The notes under the pieces: generated by a model
The model's database searches: none
Seen by the model: only the letters and a program-made list of their open reading frames with translations
Told to the model about the DNA's origin: nothing
In this document: piece by piece, positions 23,561-37,134 of the stretch
How positions within the stretch are numbered: position 1 is the stretch's first letter
Layout: each line of letters starts with the position of its first letter
Position numbers and translations under genes: made by a program
Source: Rhyacichthys aspro
Taxonomy: Eukaryota; Chordata; Actinopteri; Gobiiformes; Rhyacichthyidae
Direction: 5' to 3'
Assembly: GCA_036850595.1 (NCBI GenBank)
Contig: CM072158.1
Coordinates: 13,717,422-13,781,421, forward strand
DNA: 64,000 bases

Positions 23561-24607
23561 CCCTCTCGGCCCATGGCCCAAGCCCCACCCTCTGGCAATA
23601 AAATAGCAAAATAAACTAACTCACCATCTCAACATACTCATACATTGCATCAAACTGAACTTTTGAGTAGGAGTGCTCTGATCGATCGTCCAATAATAAA
23701 AATAGTGTGAACACGCGAGACTTTCACTAGTTTATTCACTGTTTGCAACATTTGTCAGCAGGAAATCCCCAGTGGAGGAAAGTAACCAACAACATACATC
23801 ACCACAAACCTCATCAGACATTTGAGGGCAAGTCAACGAATATGAGGAGTTTTCAAACCTAGCGAGCATTAAGACCGGGCAGAACACCACTGCAGCACAG
23901 ACGCCCCTCACAAAGCAGTCATTCAGTGAAATAAAGCTGAGTATGGATAGTAATGATGCACTACATATATGTGTTTTTTGTTTGTTTGCATTTTAGTTGC
24001 CTGTGGTTATTGTGAGCACTACTGTTCTCACTGGATGAAACTAAAAATGTAAAAAAGAAAAGAAACATTGTTAGTTGATTACCTTTTAGTTTGACCACCC
24101 CCTAATAATTCACACTAAAATAGGCTTCCTTGTTTTTAGTAGTGAATATATTAAGGTACATAATCAAACAGACCGCATGATCAATGACCAAATGATCAAA
24201 AACCCTGATCGGCGCACCCATACTTTTAAGCTATATAACCTTGGCAACTTGCTCTATACGAGTCCTCTGCACATAGTCTTTAAGCTTGTAGCCTGTATGG
24301 CCGTAAACTAAATCGCACTATTTCATCCTAACTACAGGGTGTGTTTCAGATTCAGGCTTTTAAGTTGCTCTGCAGTCTTTTGTCATAATGCCCTTCTCGT
24401 ATGACATCCAAACTAGTAGCTGCTCTAAACCCCCAGACCCTTTCATGCTTGGCCCCAACCATCGCAAACAACAGCCATCTGACAGCCATGGAGGAGTGCG
24501 GTTTGGCCCGCAGATCTTTTTAATGGGGAGTTTACAGGCGAACAGGCAGTTTGTTCTTCACCGAGGGAGTTTTATGTTGCTGTGTTCGAGAGGTCATGCG
24601 GAATCTG

Positions 24608-24755
24608 TTGGGAGGGAGCCAGCTGGATTTTCAGGGGGAATCGGTGCGCAAGCCTTGAGAAAAGAGTTTGTTGGGAAATTTGGAGTTGTTTGTGGAGGTT
24701 ATATTTGTGTTTGGACCTCAGTATATCATCTAAATGGCTCAAAAGGGCACAAGGA
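24608..24755. repeat. Local noncoding duplication C, copy 1
   Basis: Shares GCCAGCTGGATTTTCAGG (18 bp identical), then GTTTG.GG..TTTATTTG.GTTTG.ACCTCAGTATATC and CTAAAT.GCTCAA with 25175-25320. Anchor spacing is 98 versus 96 bp. The overlapping 168-codon ORF is not preserved in copy 2. Confidence 0.85.
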
Positions 24756-25174
24756 AGGCTGTTTAAGTCAAACAAATTGTGAGATTGATGGAGAAAAACG
24801 TCAGGAAATGAATTTGTTTTCTCCTCATTGTTGTCCAGTTATCCTTGTTGTTAGGCAGATATCTCCTGAGGTGGTACCCAGTGTGAAAAGCTAGCCACTG
24901 ATAAAAACCAAACAACTTCTTCTTACAAGTCTTCCAATTATTTGAACAGTAAACATACTGCTGGGACGTAGACACTGGTCTCCCATGGGAAAGTCCTGAA
25001 ATTTGTAAACCCATCCACCAACCCAACCTCAAGAAATAGCTTCACTTGCTTTTTCACCTGGTTTCACAAAACATGGAAAAATGTGTTATGTGACATATTT
25101 TCTTTCTAAAATAAACACTGCATGTGATTTACTGGATGAAATGTTACCTATATTTGTCCCGGAGAATACTGTAA

Positions 25175-25320
25175 ATCAGGGCCAGCTGGATTTTCAGGAA
25201 AGAAACTGCACGCCCGGCTGAAGAAATGTGTTTAGGAAAATTGAAGCTGTTTGCGGGGACTTTATTTGGGTTTGAACCTCAGTATATCTTCTAAATAGCT
25301 CAAGTAGCCTCAGGCAGAGT
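25175..25320. repeat. Local noncoding duplication C, copy 2
   Basis: Copy of 24608-24755, offset about 563 bp and the best preserved of the five pairs. The identical CCTCAGTATATC block and the CAGCTG E-box in the first core are kept in both. Confidence 0.85.
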
Positions 25321-25980
25321 GCTATTTATGAGCATGGATGTATTTAAGGCCAACAGTGTTCCGTCAAAGCCCTCACTGAGTTTTCCAAGCATTGCCCAGC
25401 ATGACCTCATTCTCAGAAAAAACTGCCTCACTGCAAAAGCAATGACACACTTTATTTATTTTATTCTTTTTTTTTTTTTTTCCCTATTGTGTCGCCTTCA
25501 GCTTTATTCTCTTCACTTAACACTGTACAAGTCGTGACAAATTACACTGCTGAAAGCGTTACGAAACAACAGCAGTATCTAGATGAACCCAGAGCATGTA
25601 AACACTTGGATGCAGACAAACACACAGACACTGAGGGAACTGGGAGAAGTAATATGATTGGACTGGACAGCGAGTGTCAACCCATGGGGCAAATCATCTG
25701 TGTTATGATGCGTAATCGGTCCGCTGTCTGAGGAGGTGTAGCTGTGTGTGTATGGGTGTGTGTTTGTGTCGCGCAGGGCCACACGGGTCATTCGCGAGCA
25801 ACGCCCAGGGTGCATTGCATTGATTAGAGTCAGAGTGTTGGTCACATCTTGAGCTGGCGATGCAGTGGCCACGACAAAGGAACGCAGAGGTAGTGACGCC
25901 TCACGGTGACTCCTTCAGGGTCATTTAAACCGGAGGCGGCTGAGGTCTTCCCCCATCTGCAAACTACATACACGAGATCA

Positions 25981-26232
25981 CTGGTGTCAAACTCAAATTT
26001 GTGAATGGCCGCCATAGTTAATAAGAATCCTTTTAGGGGCCGAACATTGTGATATTTGGGAAGCTTTTATTAAATTTGACAGTGTTTGAATGTAAGGTTT
26101 GGCTGTTTTTGACATAGCATTTTGTGAATTCACTTCAATTTCATTATTAGAATATTTAAGTTCAAAGTCCCAACACAATCATCTACTAAATGTGTTGGAG
26201 GGCCACATAAAACATTGCAAAGGGCCTTTAGA
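25981..26232 (+). mobile_element. Truncated non-autonomous hAT-like element
   Basis: It begins GGTGTCAAACTCAAA, a terminus typical of vertebrate hAT-type elements, and shares several blocks in order with the element at 43.78 kb: AATAAGAATCCTTT, GGGGCCGA, GGAAGCTTTTATT, and GGGCCACATAAAACATT near the end. The distal terminal repeat is missing. Superfamily call rests on the terminal sequence only. Confidence 0.55.
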
Positions 26233-29200
26233 ATTTCTTAGGATACCTATAGATTTTCATTCAGAATAAAATGAAAGCTCACATGGATATTGCCCTTATT
26301 CCATGCCCTGTATAGAAACAGTGTTAAGCATATTTGCACTGCCTGACTTTTATCTGCATTTCACTGTTTACAACCCATTTTATCAAGTTCAAGATGTCAC
26401 TATAGCTTTAGTATGACTCTGATGTAAAGAAAAGAAAGTGCAGTGAAACCGATTATTCATTAACCTATGTAAATGCTTTAAACGCAGTTAAACGTAAAAG
26501 TACTACATAAGATAAGAATGGCCTTCTCTGAGCCTGACATGAACTCACTCTGTTTTTCTGCTGTTCTTGCACGTGCACAGACTTTTTTTTTTTTTTTTTT
26601 AGCAGAACTAGCTCTCAGGTTTAATCCATCATAACTGTTTGTGTGCCTCTTCATATTGAGATTGAGTTGTTAGCATCGCTTAGCTTCTAAACAGGACTGT
26701 CCTTTTACAAGTAAATGAAGCCACTTGTGCTGTGCTTGTAGTTAATATTAAAACTCTAAAGCAGACAAAGATTCTGTCAGTGATCGGAACTTTGAAACAA
26801 CTCCAGCATTATATTACACAGAGGATAATGCATCTAACAGCTCTGTTTAAAACTTAAGCAATATTAATGATGTTTCTAAAAAAAACACAGTTTATAATGG
26901 CTTATAGTGCTATGGCTTATATTAAATGACTTGAATTGTTCATATATAGGCAAAAACAACATCTGGTTAAAGGACAAGTCCATAAAACATGTTTGACTAA
27001 TTGGTATACCTGGCATCTGGGCATAAAAAGTGCAAAAGTGAACCGCCAATTTTTATGGAGAGAACAACATTATTCCACATTCTACAAAAAAAAAAAAAAG
27101 ACTTTAAGAATCAATTACAAATGCTCTGTTGTTTTGGCTACACGTGCAGAACTAGTCTGGATTAAGAAATCTTATCCACTGGACTTCATGTTTTGACAGT
27201 ATTTTCAAGATTTTATTTTTTTTATTTTTTATTTTTCATCGACAATGACTTCCAGGCCTCTTTTCCTTTGAAACAGCTCTATATTTTATTCATTCAAAGC
27301 AGAAATAAGCAAAGGGCCATAGAAAAGCTTTACGGCTACAGTAAATCACTAAAAGGGCACTTTGGACCACATATCTCCACCAAGGCCTACCATGCAACAA
27401 TTCAATTAAATACCTATGTAGTCATTTTCTAAAGGGAAAAGACATTTCTACAGTAAGACCCTTTTTGCAGATACACTCAGACTGTGTAAGAGTGGTCCTT
27501 GGCCTGTGTTCTACCTGTCCATCAGTTTTCATTGAAATCAGTGCACTACTTTATTCATCAGACCAGAAAGGGAAAAATACTATTGAAGACATAACTGTAA
27601 GATGTAGGTAATAATATAGGAACTTGTCAGTCTAAAATGTGAATGTGTTTCACAGCATAAAGGGTTATAATTGATGCTGTTCTGTTTTCAAGGCAAGTAT
27701 GGCTATGGCTTAAGCCAATATGGAAAGTTAATCAGTGCACTGGAAATGTACTGTAAACTGCTCTGAAATGGTTACTAAGAAAATGTTGCTGATTGGCTAG
27801 ACTCCAACCTCAGGGACAGGTGTGTTTTGTTCTGTCTTTCCAGTAACTTCCAGCAGACTTATGTACAAAATACAAACGATGACTAAAAGTACAACAATAA
27901 AAGCCAGCTCTGTGATTATACTTTTGATAGGTTGTCTGTCCCATGCATCAGAATGTAATGTTATATATTTTTAGAGTACTGTTGACTTATGTGCATGCAT
28001 GTTATAAAAACTAAGACTAAACTAAGATGGTAGACTTAAATGTTTTATGTTGTCATAGTCTTCAGTATCATTTAATGGTATGACACTCAGGGACATGACG
28101 TCACGCAACCTGAAAATGTATCTGTACCATTGAAAACACTTTTCCACTTATTAGAGTTGTTTAGTGGATAATGCTTCTTATTAAACATCCCTTTACTTGT
28201 GTCCTGTTTAAACAGAGTGACTATAGTGCACTGTGTTCTAGACGTATTAATAGAGACTAGAGAAAATTCTTCATATGGCTGTGCAAAAAAAAAAAAATTA
28301 AAACAGTGCTCAGTGAAATCAAAACCACGAAGCACATGGCTAATTAGCATAAACAATACAGAAAACTTATTACGTAAAGCGTGTTACACACTGTTTGTGC
28401 CAACACGGTGCAACAGGTGCTATAATGTCTTTGCCTCGATACATAATAGACCTTGGACGTAAATGTTGGACTCCATAAACTTTACTGTGTTGGTAACGCT
28501 ACAAAACACAGTCACTTGTGTTAATATCTAACAGCCCTTAACACACTTGGCTGCTTTAGTCGAGTGTAGTAGCTACAAGCTAAAATGCTTAACAGAGCCA
28601 ATAGTGGGGGAAAAAAAGGCCTGTGTACAGTTGAATTATGTGATCAGTAGAATAATGTGATCAGGTCTGGCTCTTTTATCAAACTTATGCCCGGTGCATG
28701 TTAAGGCTCAGGGATATTGATTCTATGGCATATACCTCACCATTTGCTGAATTAAAGTGCTTAATGAACTCCAACAGTGCTATTCATTTTTCACTTGCTT
28801 GATTCCTGACATTATGTGTCTCCCAGAGCTTTATCTACAGTGTTTATGAATGGATGAGTTAACCTTTTTTCATTACTGTTCATTGTCATTCATCATTGTC
28901 ATTCAGAGAAGCACAACAAGGAAAAAAGTTCTTTATATAATTACAGTTAGCTGTCATTTCTACTAACAGGTCCCCTATATCCCACACATTGTTCCTTCAG
29001 ATGATTAGGCTTGCTGTTCCAAATGTATGTTCTGCCTTTCTAATTACAGAGCTCCTGTAAGTTCTTTCAAACAACAAACACACACCCAAATATGAACAAC
29101 CCACAAGGCAGAATGACCCACCACTGTTACAAAACAACTGCCCACCAAACAGCTTGTTAAAAATGGGCATTTCACTCTCCGCTATTGGCCTAAAACTTCC

Positions 29201-32200
29201 CTTAAAGCTCTAAGGGAAGGACTGGTTTTTTGCTCATTAATTTGAACACTGTGGTGCTGGGTGTGAGATGCTGAAATCAAACAATTGCCAACAGAAAGCA
29301 GAGCAAAGAGAGTCTGTTTGTTACACAACACTGAGTCAATGGCATGAGGCTGTATGTACAGTAATAGCAGACCGTTGGCACACGCAGAAAACAGGTGGAA
29401 TAAACAGTTTTCTGATGACAATTAGTCCATGTATTTTTGTTTTAAGAAAAAGGCAGCCATGTTGGCGCAGACAGATCCGGACAGTAATAATAATCGTGTA
29501 ATGATGCTCGGGCCTTAGGGGATTCCACGAATAGAAACTTTCAGACAGAGAGAAAAAAGAAACGGCTTGTCTGTGTTTGTCACCCACATATATGTTTGTT
29601 CAGAACAGCACATTCTGTTTTTGAGTCTGCGTGCTTTACACTCGCTGAATGCTTCTGTGTGTCAGACTCTTCTCCCCAGGCTCTTTGTAGCTTTTATAGC
29701 CCAGGCGGTCTTATCTAACCGGGTCTCCTGAGAGAAGCCGAGACGGAGAAGGGGAGTCGGAGCAGAATGTAGCAAGCGTGCAAGCAAAGTGGAGGCACTG
29801 GAAGTCATATCAACAGTGCAGCTCTGCACTGCAAAAAAACATCCATCATAATGAGTCATGTCGTCTAGCTTGGAGTCTTAAAATACACTCCGCTTAAATA
29901 AAGCAACAAAGCAATAACAGAGTATGTCTGGTGCATCTTTAATGAGAATTACTTGGGCTTGGTTGAACAACTCTGACAACCACTAGAGATGCAGCATTGA
30001 GACAATAAATTATACTGTGTATGTAGAGCACAATCTAAGGGACTTTATAATGTGAATATTAAAAGGTGACACTATTTTACTGTAGTCCAACTAGCCATAA
30101 CATTATAACCATAGAATGTTCATGCACAGGCTGCCATTTTGTTCAAACCCATCAACGCCTAGACTCAACTTTAGAAAGGTGAGGGTGCTATGTGGAAACC
30201 TGCAACAAAATGTTAGCAGCAGTTCCTCAAAATACTTCCAAAAGTGGGCCCTTTATGGATATGGCTTGATTCTCACAGTACCATTTACTATTTGCACGAC
30301 AGCTCACAAAGTTGTTCATATATACTGAATAAATGCTCAGTTGTTACTTCATATTTACTATGGATTTGGCAATGTTGTTACAGTATGTGTTACTGAGTAG
30401 TGTAATAATATCAAATTTTTCAACACTAAACCATTTAATCCAGTAGATGTCATATACTTATATAAATGTTGGTTTCAATAAACCTGTAATGTAACACTGA
30501 ATGACCTGCGTGGGTGAAAGAACATGATCTACTGTACACTGCTGTGGGTGTGATTTAAGAGACAGTTTAGTTCAAGGAGTTGATTCATGTACATGTTATC
30601 CACAGCTGTAGAGCAATAAAGTGTGTTTATTTTCAGTGCAATTCTTTGTATCCGCTGGCATATGTTTTCACTGTATCTGCTGGATTAACCTGCACTGTAA
30701 AATATTCTGTCTGACCCAGTTTGACTTGTGAGGTCACCTTGTTGCTTTGACTGAGTAAACGTCAGTTAACTGTCAGGTTAGGGCGTGCGACCACTCAGTC
30801 ACTCTAATAGGACTTGAAGTTGAGTGAACGGTGATCTTTCACTGGTTTCTAACAGGTTTAGACCTGGCACAGTAAATCAGAAAAAGTATAGCATAGGGCA
30901 TAATTGACCTATAAAAGTTTAAACTTTTCATTTGACAAGAGAAAACGAGATCCTGAACTTGATCTATTGGCATATAAGTGCTTCTCAATTTGTCTCACTT
31001 GGGAACCTGCGTTTTTGTCAAATCAGTGACATGCTTATATATAATTTAAAACAAGCGATTTCATTTATATGGATTAAACAATTCCATTACAACCTTCATG
31101 GCACATGTTTTAACCCCCATCTATATGGTATGCAGTAAATCAGCACCTGATATGCATGTTGCATTAGTTGCACTGTGAGCCTGAGTTCAACAATAACAGC
31201 AAGACAGTGTGTAAGTCTGTTTATGTCATATACACAAAATAGTGACAGTGGGCAATAAAACAAGTTGAAATTAGGGATTTCCAGGAACAAGAAGTCCTTA
31301 TTTGGAAAAAAAAAAGGTCATCATTCAGGGAGCACGATATAGTCTCAAATTCGATTCATATCACCTTATTTTTCCCTGAAAGGTAATTAAAAGGCACACA
31401 TTCACACTTTGACAGAAACACACAAGATAATAAGATAAGGCACAGCACATTAGTATTGTTATGCACCATAATAACATTATTAACATAGCATGTTAATAAT
31501 ATTATGTTAAAGATGTAATTATCTAAACAAAATGGTATTACTAGTACTATTCTGCTCCTAATTAAGCTGTCAGTCAGTAAATTAAAGCTAACAGTAAACT
31601 GTCCCCAATATTCTGTATCATGACAGCCAGTTGGCATGTTGTTCAGAAATCTTACAACCCTTCAATTTTTGTTTGAATTGCCTTGTCCCTCAATATTACT
31701 CCTAGTCACTATTTGCAGGTGTGCATGTTCAGTATGTTTGTTCTGGACTGGACCAAGTATGATTATCTCACCAGACTGAGTGAAGTGCTATCGGGCTGGT
31801 TGGGAAGAACTTGTTTTGGCAGCACAAGGCCATCCTTTGTGTGTGTTTTGGGGCAGTGGGCTCAATCAGACAGCAACAACATGTAGTCAGCTCGAAGCAT
31901 GCTCCTCATCGCGCTGAGATGCACATTTATGTTAATGCCACACTACTGTACCGCAGAGTTGCCTCAGCATCACATTACTGGAGCGTGATGTTCCCTGCTC
32001 CGGGGCCAAACTCACTGACTCCCTGTGTGTGTGTCGGTCTGTCTGTCCTCAGATCTGTTTGCAAACTGCTGAGCACAAGCAACGGAGTGGGTTCACACTG
32101 GATTAGCTGTGAGTTGGCTAAACAGCAGATAGCAGAGATAACTGTGTAGGTGTGTGTGTGGTGGGAAGAGGGAGTGCAGCTGATATCAGCAAGTGTGGCG

Positions 32201-32925
32201 GAAAAACACTGATAAGGCTTCTTGACGATCTGCACTTAATGCGTCTAACAGTTAGACGCTAACGAACACGGGCTCATGGTCACAGGCTTTTATTGTGAAA
32301 TCCTGTTTACACACAGCAAGAAACCAAAAGGGCAAGAAGGGAAAGTGAAAAACAAGAGGAGGAGGCAAGTATTTAGACCCATGTCTAAACAATAAAAAGA
32401 AAGTCTATTTCCCAGAGTTTCTTGTACTGAGTGTAGTGAGACCCAGACAAGATCAAGACCTTAGATACTGACAATGACTAACTTTTAACAGTCATCATCA
32501 ATACCAAGGCCAAATGTAGACCAACAACTTCAGTACTTCAAAGTCCATTTTTTTTACAGTTGCATTTAGTTTGACAGTTTAATCACATAAAGCTTGTTGT
32601 AATAGAAATCATCTGTGAAAAAATAATTCCGTAAGAAGTGAGCTAGGCTTTTTAAATATAAGGATTTTAATAGATGAGAATGATCAGCCCACAGCGGGAT
32701 TATGGCCAATCACAGCTCACTTCTGGCAAAAAGGAGCACTCTCATTGGTCGACACTGAGCAACTCAAGTTAATGCAACATATTTGTATTTTGTGGTGAGA
32801 AATTTGTCCAGAAGCAGGAAAGGTTACTATGCTCTTGTTCGCGGGGGGCAAAAACAACATCGAAGTTACAATCCACTGAAGAAATTTAAATAGCCTTAGT
32901 CTATAATCTAACTTTTTTGTTAGTA

Positions 32926-33521
32926 CAGTTGTCCCTTACTATAACGCAGTTCACCTTTTGCGGTTTTGCGGGGGTTTTTTAGTGCAATTTTTTTTTTTTA
33001 CAGCGTATGAACGCGCATTGTGTTCTGTGTCCTGATTGGCTAAGGGAGAAGTCGCGCATTGTGTTCTGCGTCCTGATTGGCTAAGGGAGAACTCGTGCAT
33101 TGTGTTCTGCGTCCTGATTGGCTAAGGGACTGTAGACCATTGTCAATCAATCTCCTCCGTGCGGTGTCTCCTTAACAGTACAGAATGCATTCAGCTTGCC
33201 TAATTTACATAAATGTTCGATTGTTGTTCGATGTTTGACCCACAATGTTGACGAAACGTTCTGCACCGACAAAGGCACCTGCGGTCGCACCCAAAAGGCA
33301 GAGGAAGATACTAAGGTTTGAACTTTGAGAGTGTTTAAACAAGAGAGAAATGTGAGAAAATGTTGTCTGTCTGAGAAAAGTGTATAAAGTGTGTGGTGAG
33401 GGGTTTTACAGCCTTAAAACATATATAATAATTGTAAAAAATAAAGCTGACTACTTCATGGATTTCGCCTATTGCGGGTTATTTTTAGAACATAACCCCC
33501 GCGATAAACGAGGGACCACTG
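32926..33521 (+). mobile_element. Non-autonomous Tigger/pogo-like DNA transposon, complete ends
   Basis: The element begins CAGTTGTCCCTTACTATAAC and ends with the near inverse (TAAACGAGGGACCACTG). It is flanked by TA on both sides (32924-32925 and 33522-33523), the Tc1/mariner-pogo target-site duplication. It is 596 bp long. A 27-codon relic starting at an ATG at 33245 encodes a basic MLTKRSAPTKAPA-type N-terminus like that of Tigger transposases, then stops, so the element is a deletion derivative. A 41-bp tandem array sits in its left half. Confidence 0.85.
33012..33131 (+). repeat. 41-bp tandem repeat inside the Tigger element, about 3 copies
   Basis: Units start at 33012, 33053 and 33094. 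Each contains GCATTGTGTTCTG followed by GTCCTGATTGGCTAAGGGA, with one or two substitutions between copies. Each unit carries ATTGG, an inverted CCAAT motif. Confidence 0.9.
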
Positions 33522-35311
33522 TATACGGTTTTGTCAAGTAATTTTATCCATATCCTTCTCAGTTGGTGCAGTCTCCAAATTAGGACAGTATTGGACTTGG
33601 TTGTGTCGTTTTTTTACTCATAAGGTTAGAGTATTAATGTTGCAATCAAACAATGATTATGTAGTCATTTACTGGGGTTAATTGACCGGCTTAATGTTAG
33701 CTCTCTTGTGGAATGCTATCAAATTAAAGCCACACGAAGGCAGCATTATCCGGAGACTCATTTGTTTTGACTTGCTCGAGGTCAGTAGTCCAGTTAGACG
33801 GCCTGATCGAGCTATGAAAGTAGCCAACTTATCTGTGTATGTAAACATATGAACAAGTGAAGAGTCATTTTGAAAAGCAAATCCTACAAATGACAAACTG
33901 TTGGAGTATAATAGCTGGGAATAAGCTGATAGTGCTGTTTACCACCAAAGATACTAACCAGATGTGAGTGGACCTTTTGGCACATGGGGGCGTTTTAGTG
34001 GGAGTCAAAACAGTTAAGAGTCAGTGTAGGGATTGGAGGGAGGTAAGTCTAGAAGAGGGATAAAAATACACAGTAAAAGCAAGCCAGCAGGATCGACTTC
34101 TCCACTTTCTTCACATACCTCCGCACTGTTCTTCCTCCTACTTCCAGCAGCTGGAGCCAAACCCAGGGGGAGGACGCCGTCATCTTCACTTTCCCTCCTT
34201 TATTTCCCTCCTTCCCTTTCACCTTTCCTCAGTCTTTTCTCCCCAGACTTAAGCCCATCACGGCGAGGCTGGATCCCTTCTTTTCACGGGCAGGTGAATG
34301 TAAAAAAAAGGCATCGGCTAGTCCCCAGTCGATCGATTGATGTTGGAGTGTTTAACTCACAAAGGGCCGGTTCCGTCGTGTGTGCTTTATGCAGAACAGC
34401 GAGGAAATCTTCTCCATTGATGTTGCTTGTTTTACCTGGGAAATAAGACAGTAATCCTCTTGATGCGGAACAAACAGAGGAGGTGAGATGTGCGGGGGCA
34501 AGCGGGGCGGCCCTCCTGTCTGTCACCTCCGCACGAGACATAAACAAAGCTGCTTCTGTATAACACCCAAGGAATATCAATGGAACCCAATCTGAACAAA
34601 CCTTTGCAACAGCTAAATTCAAAACACAAGCAACGCAGCTGCTCTCATACCCTGTGACATATAAATTATGGTGAAACATTTACAGTACCGGGGCGCTAAA
34701 ACAAACAACACCACCGCATGGAGGTTTGGCAGCCGCTCGAGCACATCATATTTACAGTATGTGTCTTCACGGTAACTTCAATAGCAAATGTGCTGGCTCC
34801 TTATTATGCCCTTGTTGTTGTGCAATCTTTAAATTATTGTTTTTACTGTAATATCATGAGGAAACACATGGGGAACGCTTCACATGTGTGGCTTTCCCAG
34901 CTTCCTGTAACACACAGATAGAGGTCTGTAATAATCCAATTTCTGCTCTTCTTCAATGGGACGCACAATGTTATTTATTCTCTCACAGATATATACCGTT
35001 TGATGTATTTTTCGAACATGTTTAGTTTAATCTGTATGGAAAAGCTCAGTTCCGGGTGCTGTATGTGTTCAAGGAATAAGCTAAACTTCATGGAGGGATT
35101 CAAAAGCCAATGTGTTGAAGTGACGGCATTTATGCTTAAGTTACCGCTGCCCTTCAAACTAAAGAGTCACTCTGTATGTTACAGTACTCACAAATGTACT
35201 TTGCCGCAGTTACAGGACTGATTATTATTCAGTCTTACCCTCTGGAATCGTGGGTAAGCACTCCTGGCTTCAAGGGCAGCACCGTTGTACTTTGCGTCTT
35301 TGTCACCTTCA

Positions 35312-35332
35312 GACACACACACACACACACAC
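35312..35332 (+). repeat. (AC)n microsatellite
   Basis: Ten AC dinucleotides. Confidence 0.95.
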
Positions 35333-36964
35333 CCCAGGCTCATCTTTATGTGTGAGCGAGTGGGAAAAGAGAAGGCTTCAGTCTCCACCAAATCCCTAAA
35401 AGCTGTCATTGACTTCAAACACTGTGGATTCTTCACAGTGGAGTGCTTCTGCTGGGCGACAGGGCTGTCTGTATTTTTTTCTATAGGATCCTTTTGATAT
35501 GGCCTCTGCAGTCCGGAATGGTCCCACGTTCTATAAGGTAGACCACTTTCATTTCATCTCAAATCAGCTCACAGTTTACTTCTACACTTGGAAAAAACAC
35601 AGTCTGTCCTCTTTTCAAACAAAGCCAATGTCACTTCAATTAACACCTACTCCCGAGACAAAATGTATGGGGATCTACCTCTGACCTCTGACTCCAATCT
35701 GTTACTGTTACACACAAAAAGTTATGGAAGATGAAAGGTAATAATCAAAGCAGTCATTCCTAAGAGATACGTACCGTAGGGAATCACAGTTGGACGCACT
35801 TTTACATTTCTGTAAAGCCCTTTCAAAAAAGAAGCTCAATATATATGGACCAAACGCTGTCTGAAAAAAAGTTATCTGACATGTATCAAAGTTTTAAAAG
35901 AAAAAAAAACACACACACAATTTCACATTTAGAGTAACAATGAGACATATACTACAGAGTGTAATCTTGCATCAGCGCACCACTTCATGCCTGTATTGTG
36001 ATGCAACAATGCTACATAATGTATGTTTTCTTTACATAGAAAGTAAGAGGAAGCATTGCAATATCATGGTGTGTTCTGCACAAAAGGCCAGACTCACTGA
36101 CAATAAAATTATGGCTTTAGATTTAGATATTTAGATTATTTTCTTCATGACCAAGATTCATAAATGTCTTTTAATATGTATTAGAGCAACAATATGCAAC
36201 TTTTCAGATTAAATACACACTGAAGGACATAGAGAGACAAATTCTTCCACAGACTCAGATGGGACTGTTTCCTCTCAAGAAATTTCTTACTTTAGATGGA
36301 AATTTGTGTTGTGATGGATTATGGAGAGACTATGTGGATTATGTGTTCTCCTGCCCCGTCACTGGGTCTAATATTGGAGTGGCCTATTTGTGAAAGAAAA
36401 ACACTTTAAACGTTTAAAAGAGGTGTTGTTTCCCTGCCTCAGGTCAGGAAACAATCAAACTAGAGACTACTATTTTAAGGTTACATTTCTGAGCTGAACA
36501 TTTACACAGTGTTGCTTTGACTAATTGTAGTTTAAACAATAGGTGATCGTTCCTTTGCTGTAGTCCCAGGCTTTGGAATACTTGACCACTTGAGCTGCAA
36601 ACAATCAATGACCTGCCTCTGTTTAATGACCTCACACTGTAGCTGGATTCTTTACAAACTCACAACAATCCTTCCTGAACTGTTCCAAACAAAGTACATG
36701 CACTTCCATATCGGCTGGTGGTGTGTCCAATGATGGAGTGCTTTATTTTTGAAGATGTGGTGACTGTTTTACTATTACTAATGTAAACAAAAAGGTGCTG
36801 CTCTGATTGGACAAAACCGAGGTTACTCACAGATGATAAATCCAATCATCAGCCAGTTAGTCATTTAAAGTAGCTGCCGTTTGCAAATGCTTTCTGTGGA
36901 AGCCCTCCCAGATGGTCCTGTGAAACAGACCATGACCTGTGCAACAGACTATCTGCATTATCAG

Positions 36965-37134
36965 ATTATCTGTTTAAAGCTAAGCCAAAGACTTACTTAT
37001 TTAGAAGAGCTTTTGACATTTAGGAGCCCTGCGGCAGACAAATTTGTATGCTCTGTTTTCTATTTATTTTTTCGCTGATAGAAAGCACTTTGGTTCAGTT
37101 ATGGCTGTTGGAAGGTGCTACAGAAATAAAGTGG
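36965..37134 (+). mobile_element. LINE 3' end with ORF2 C-terminus relic
   Basis: A plus-strand segment translates to KPKTYLFRRAFDI, matching the KTYLFRxAF-type end of ORF2 in L2/CR1-related LINEs. It is followed by a 3' UTR-like AGCACTTTGG...GGTGCTACAGAAATAAA tail. It is 5' truncated and dead. Confidence 0.6.

Larger units (their letters stand above)
18600..32900. other. Gene desert, no gene seen
   Basis: AT-rich. Contains duplication pairs B and C, one SINE, one truncated hAT-like element, an (AT)n tract, several poly-T/poly-A runs (25470, 26582, 27088) and no convincing coding frame. The TAAAGGAACACTATGTAAC short repeat is at 23365-23389. Confidence 0.55.

Noticed and set aside
24388..24894. 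168-codon plus-strand ORF
   Set aside because: Overlaps noncoding duplication C; the frame is not kept in the second copy, and no motif is recognised.
33984..34000. CTCF-like GCACATGGGGGCG
   Set aside because: Two mismatches at conserved core positions; too weak to call.
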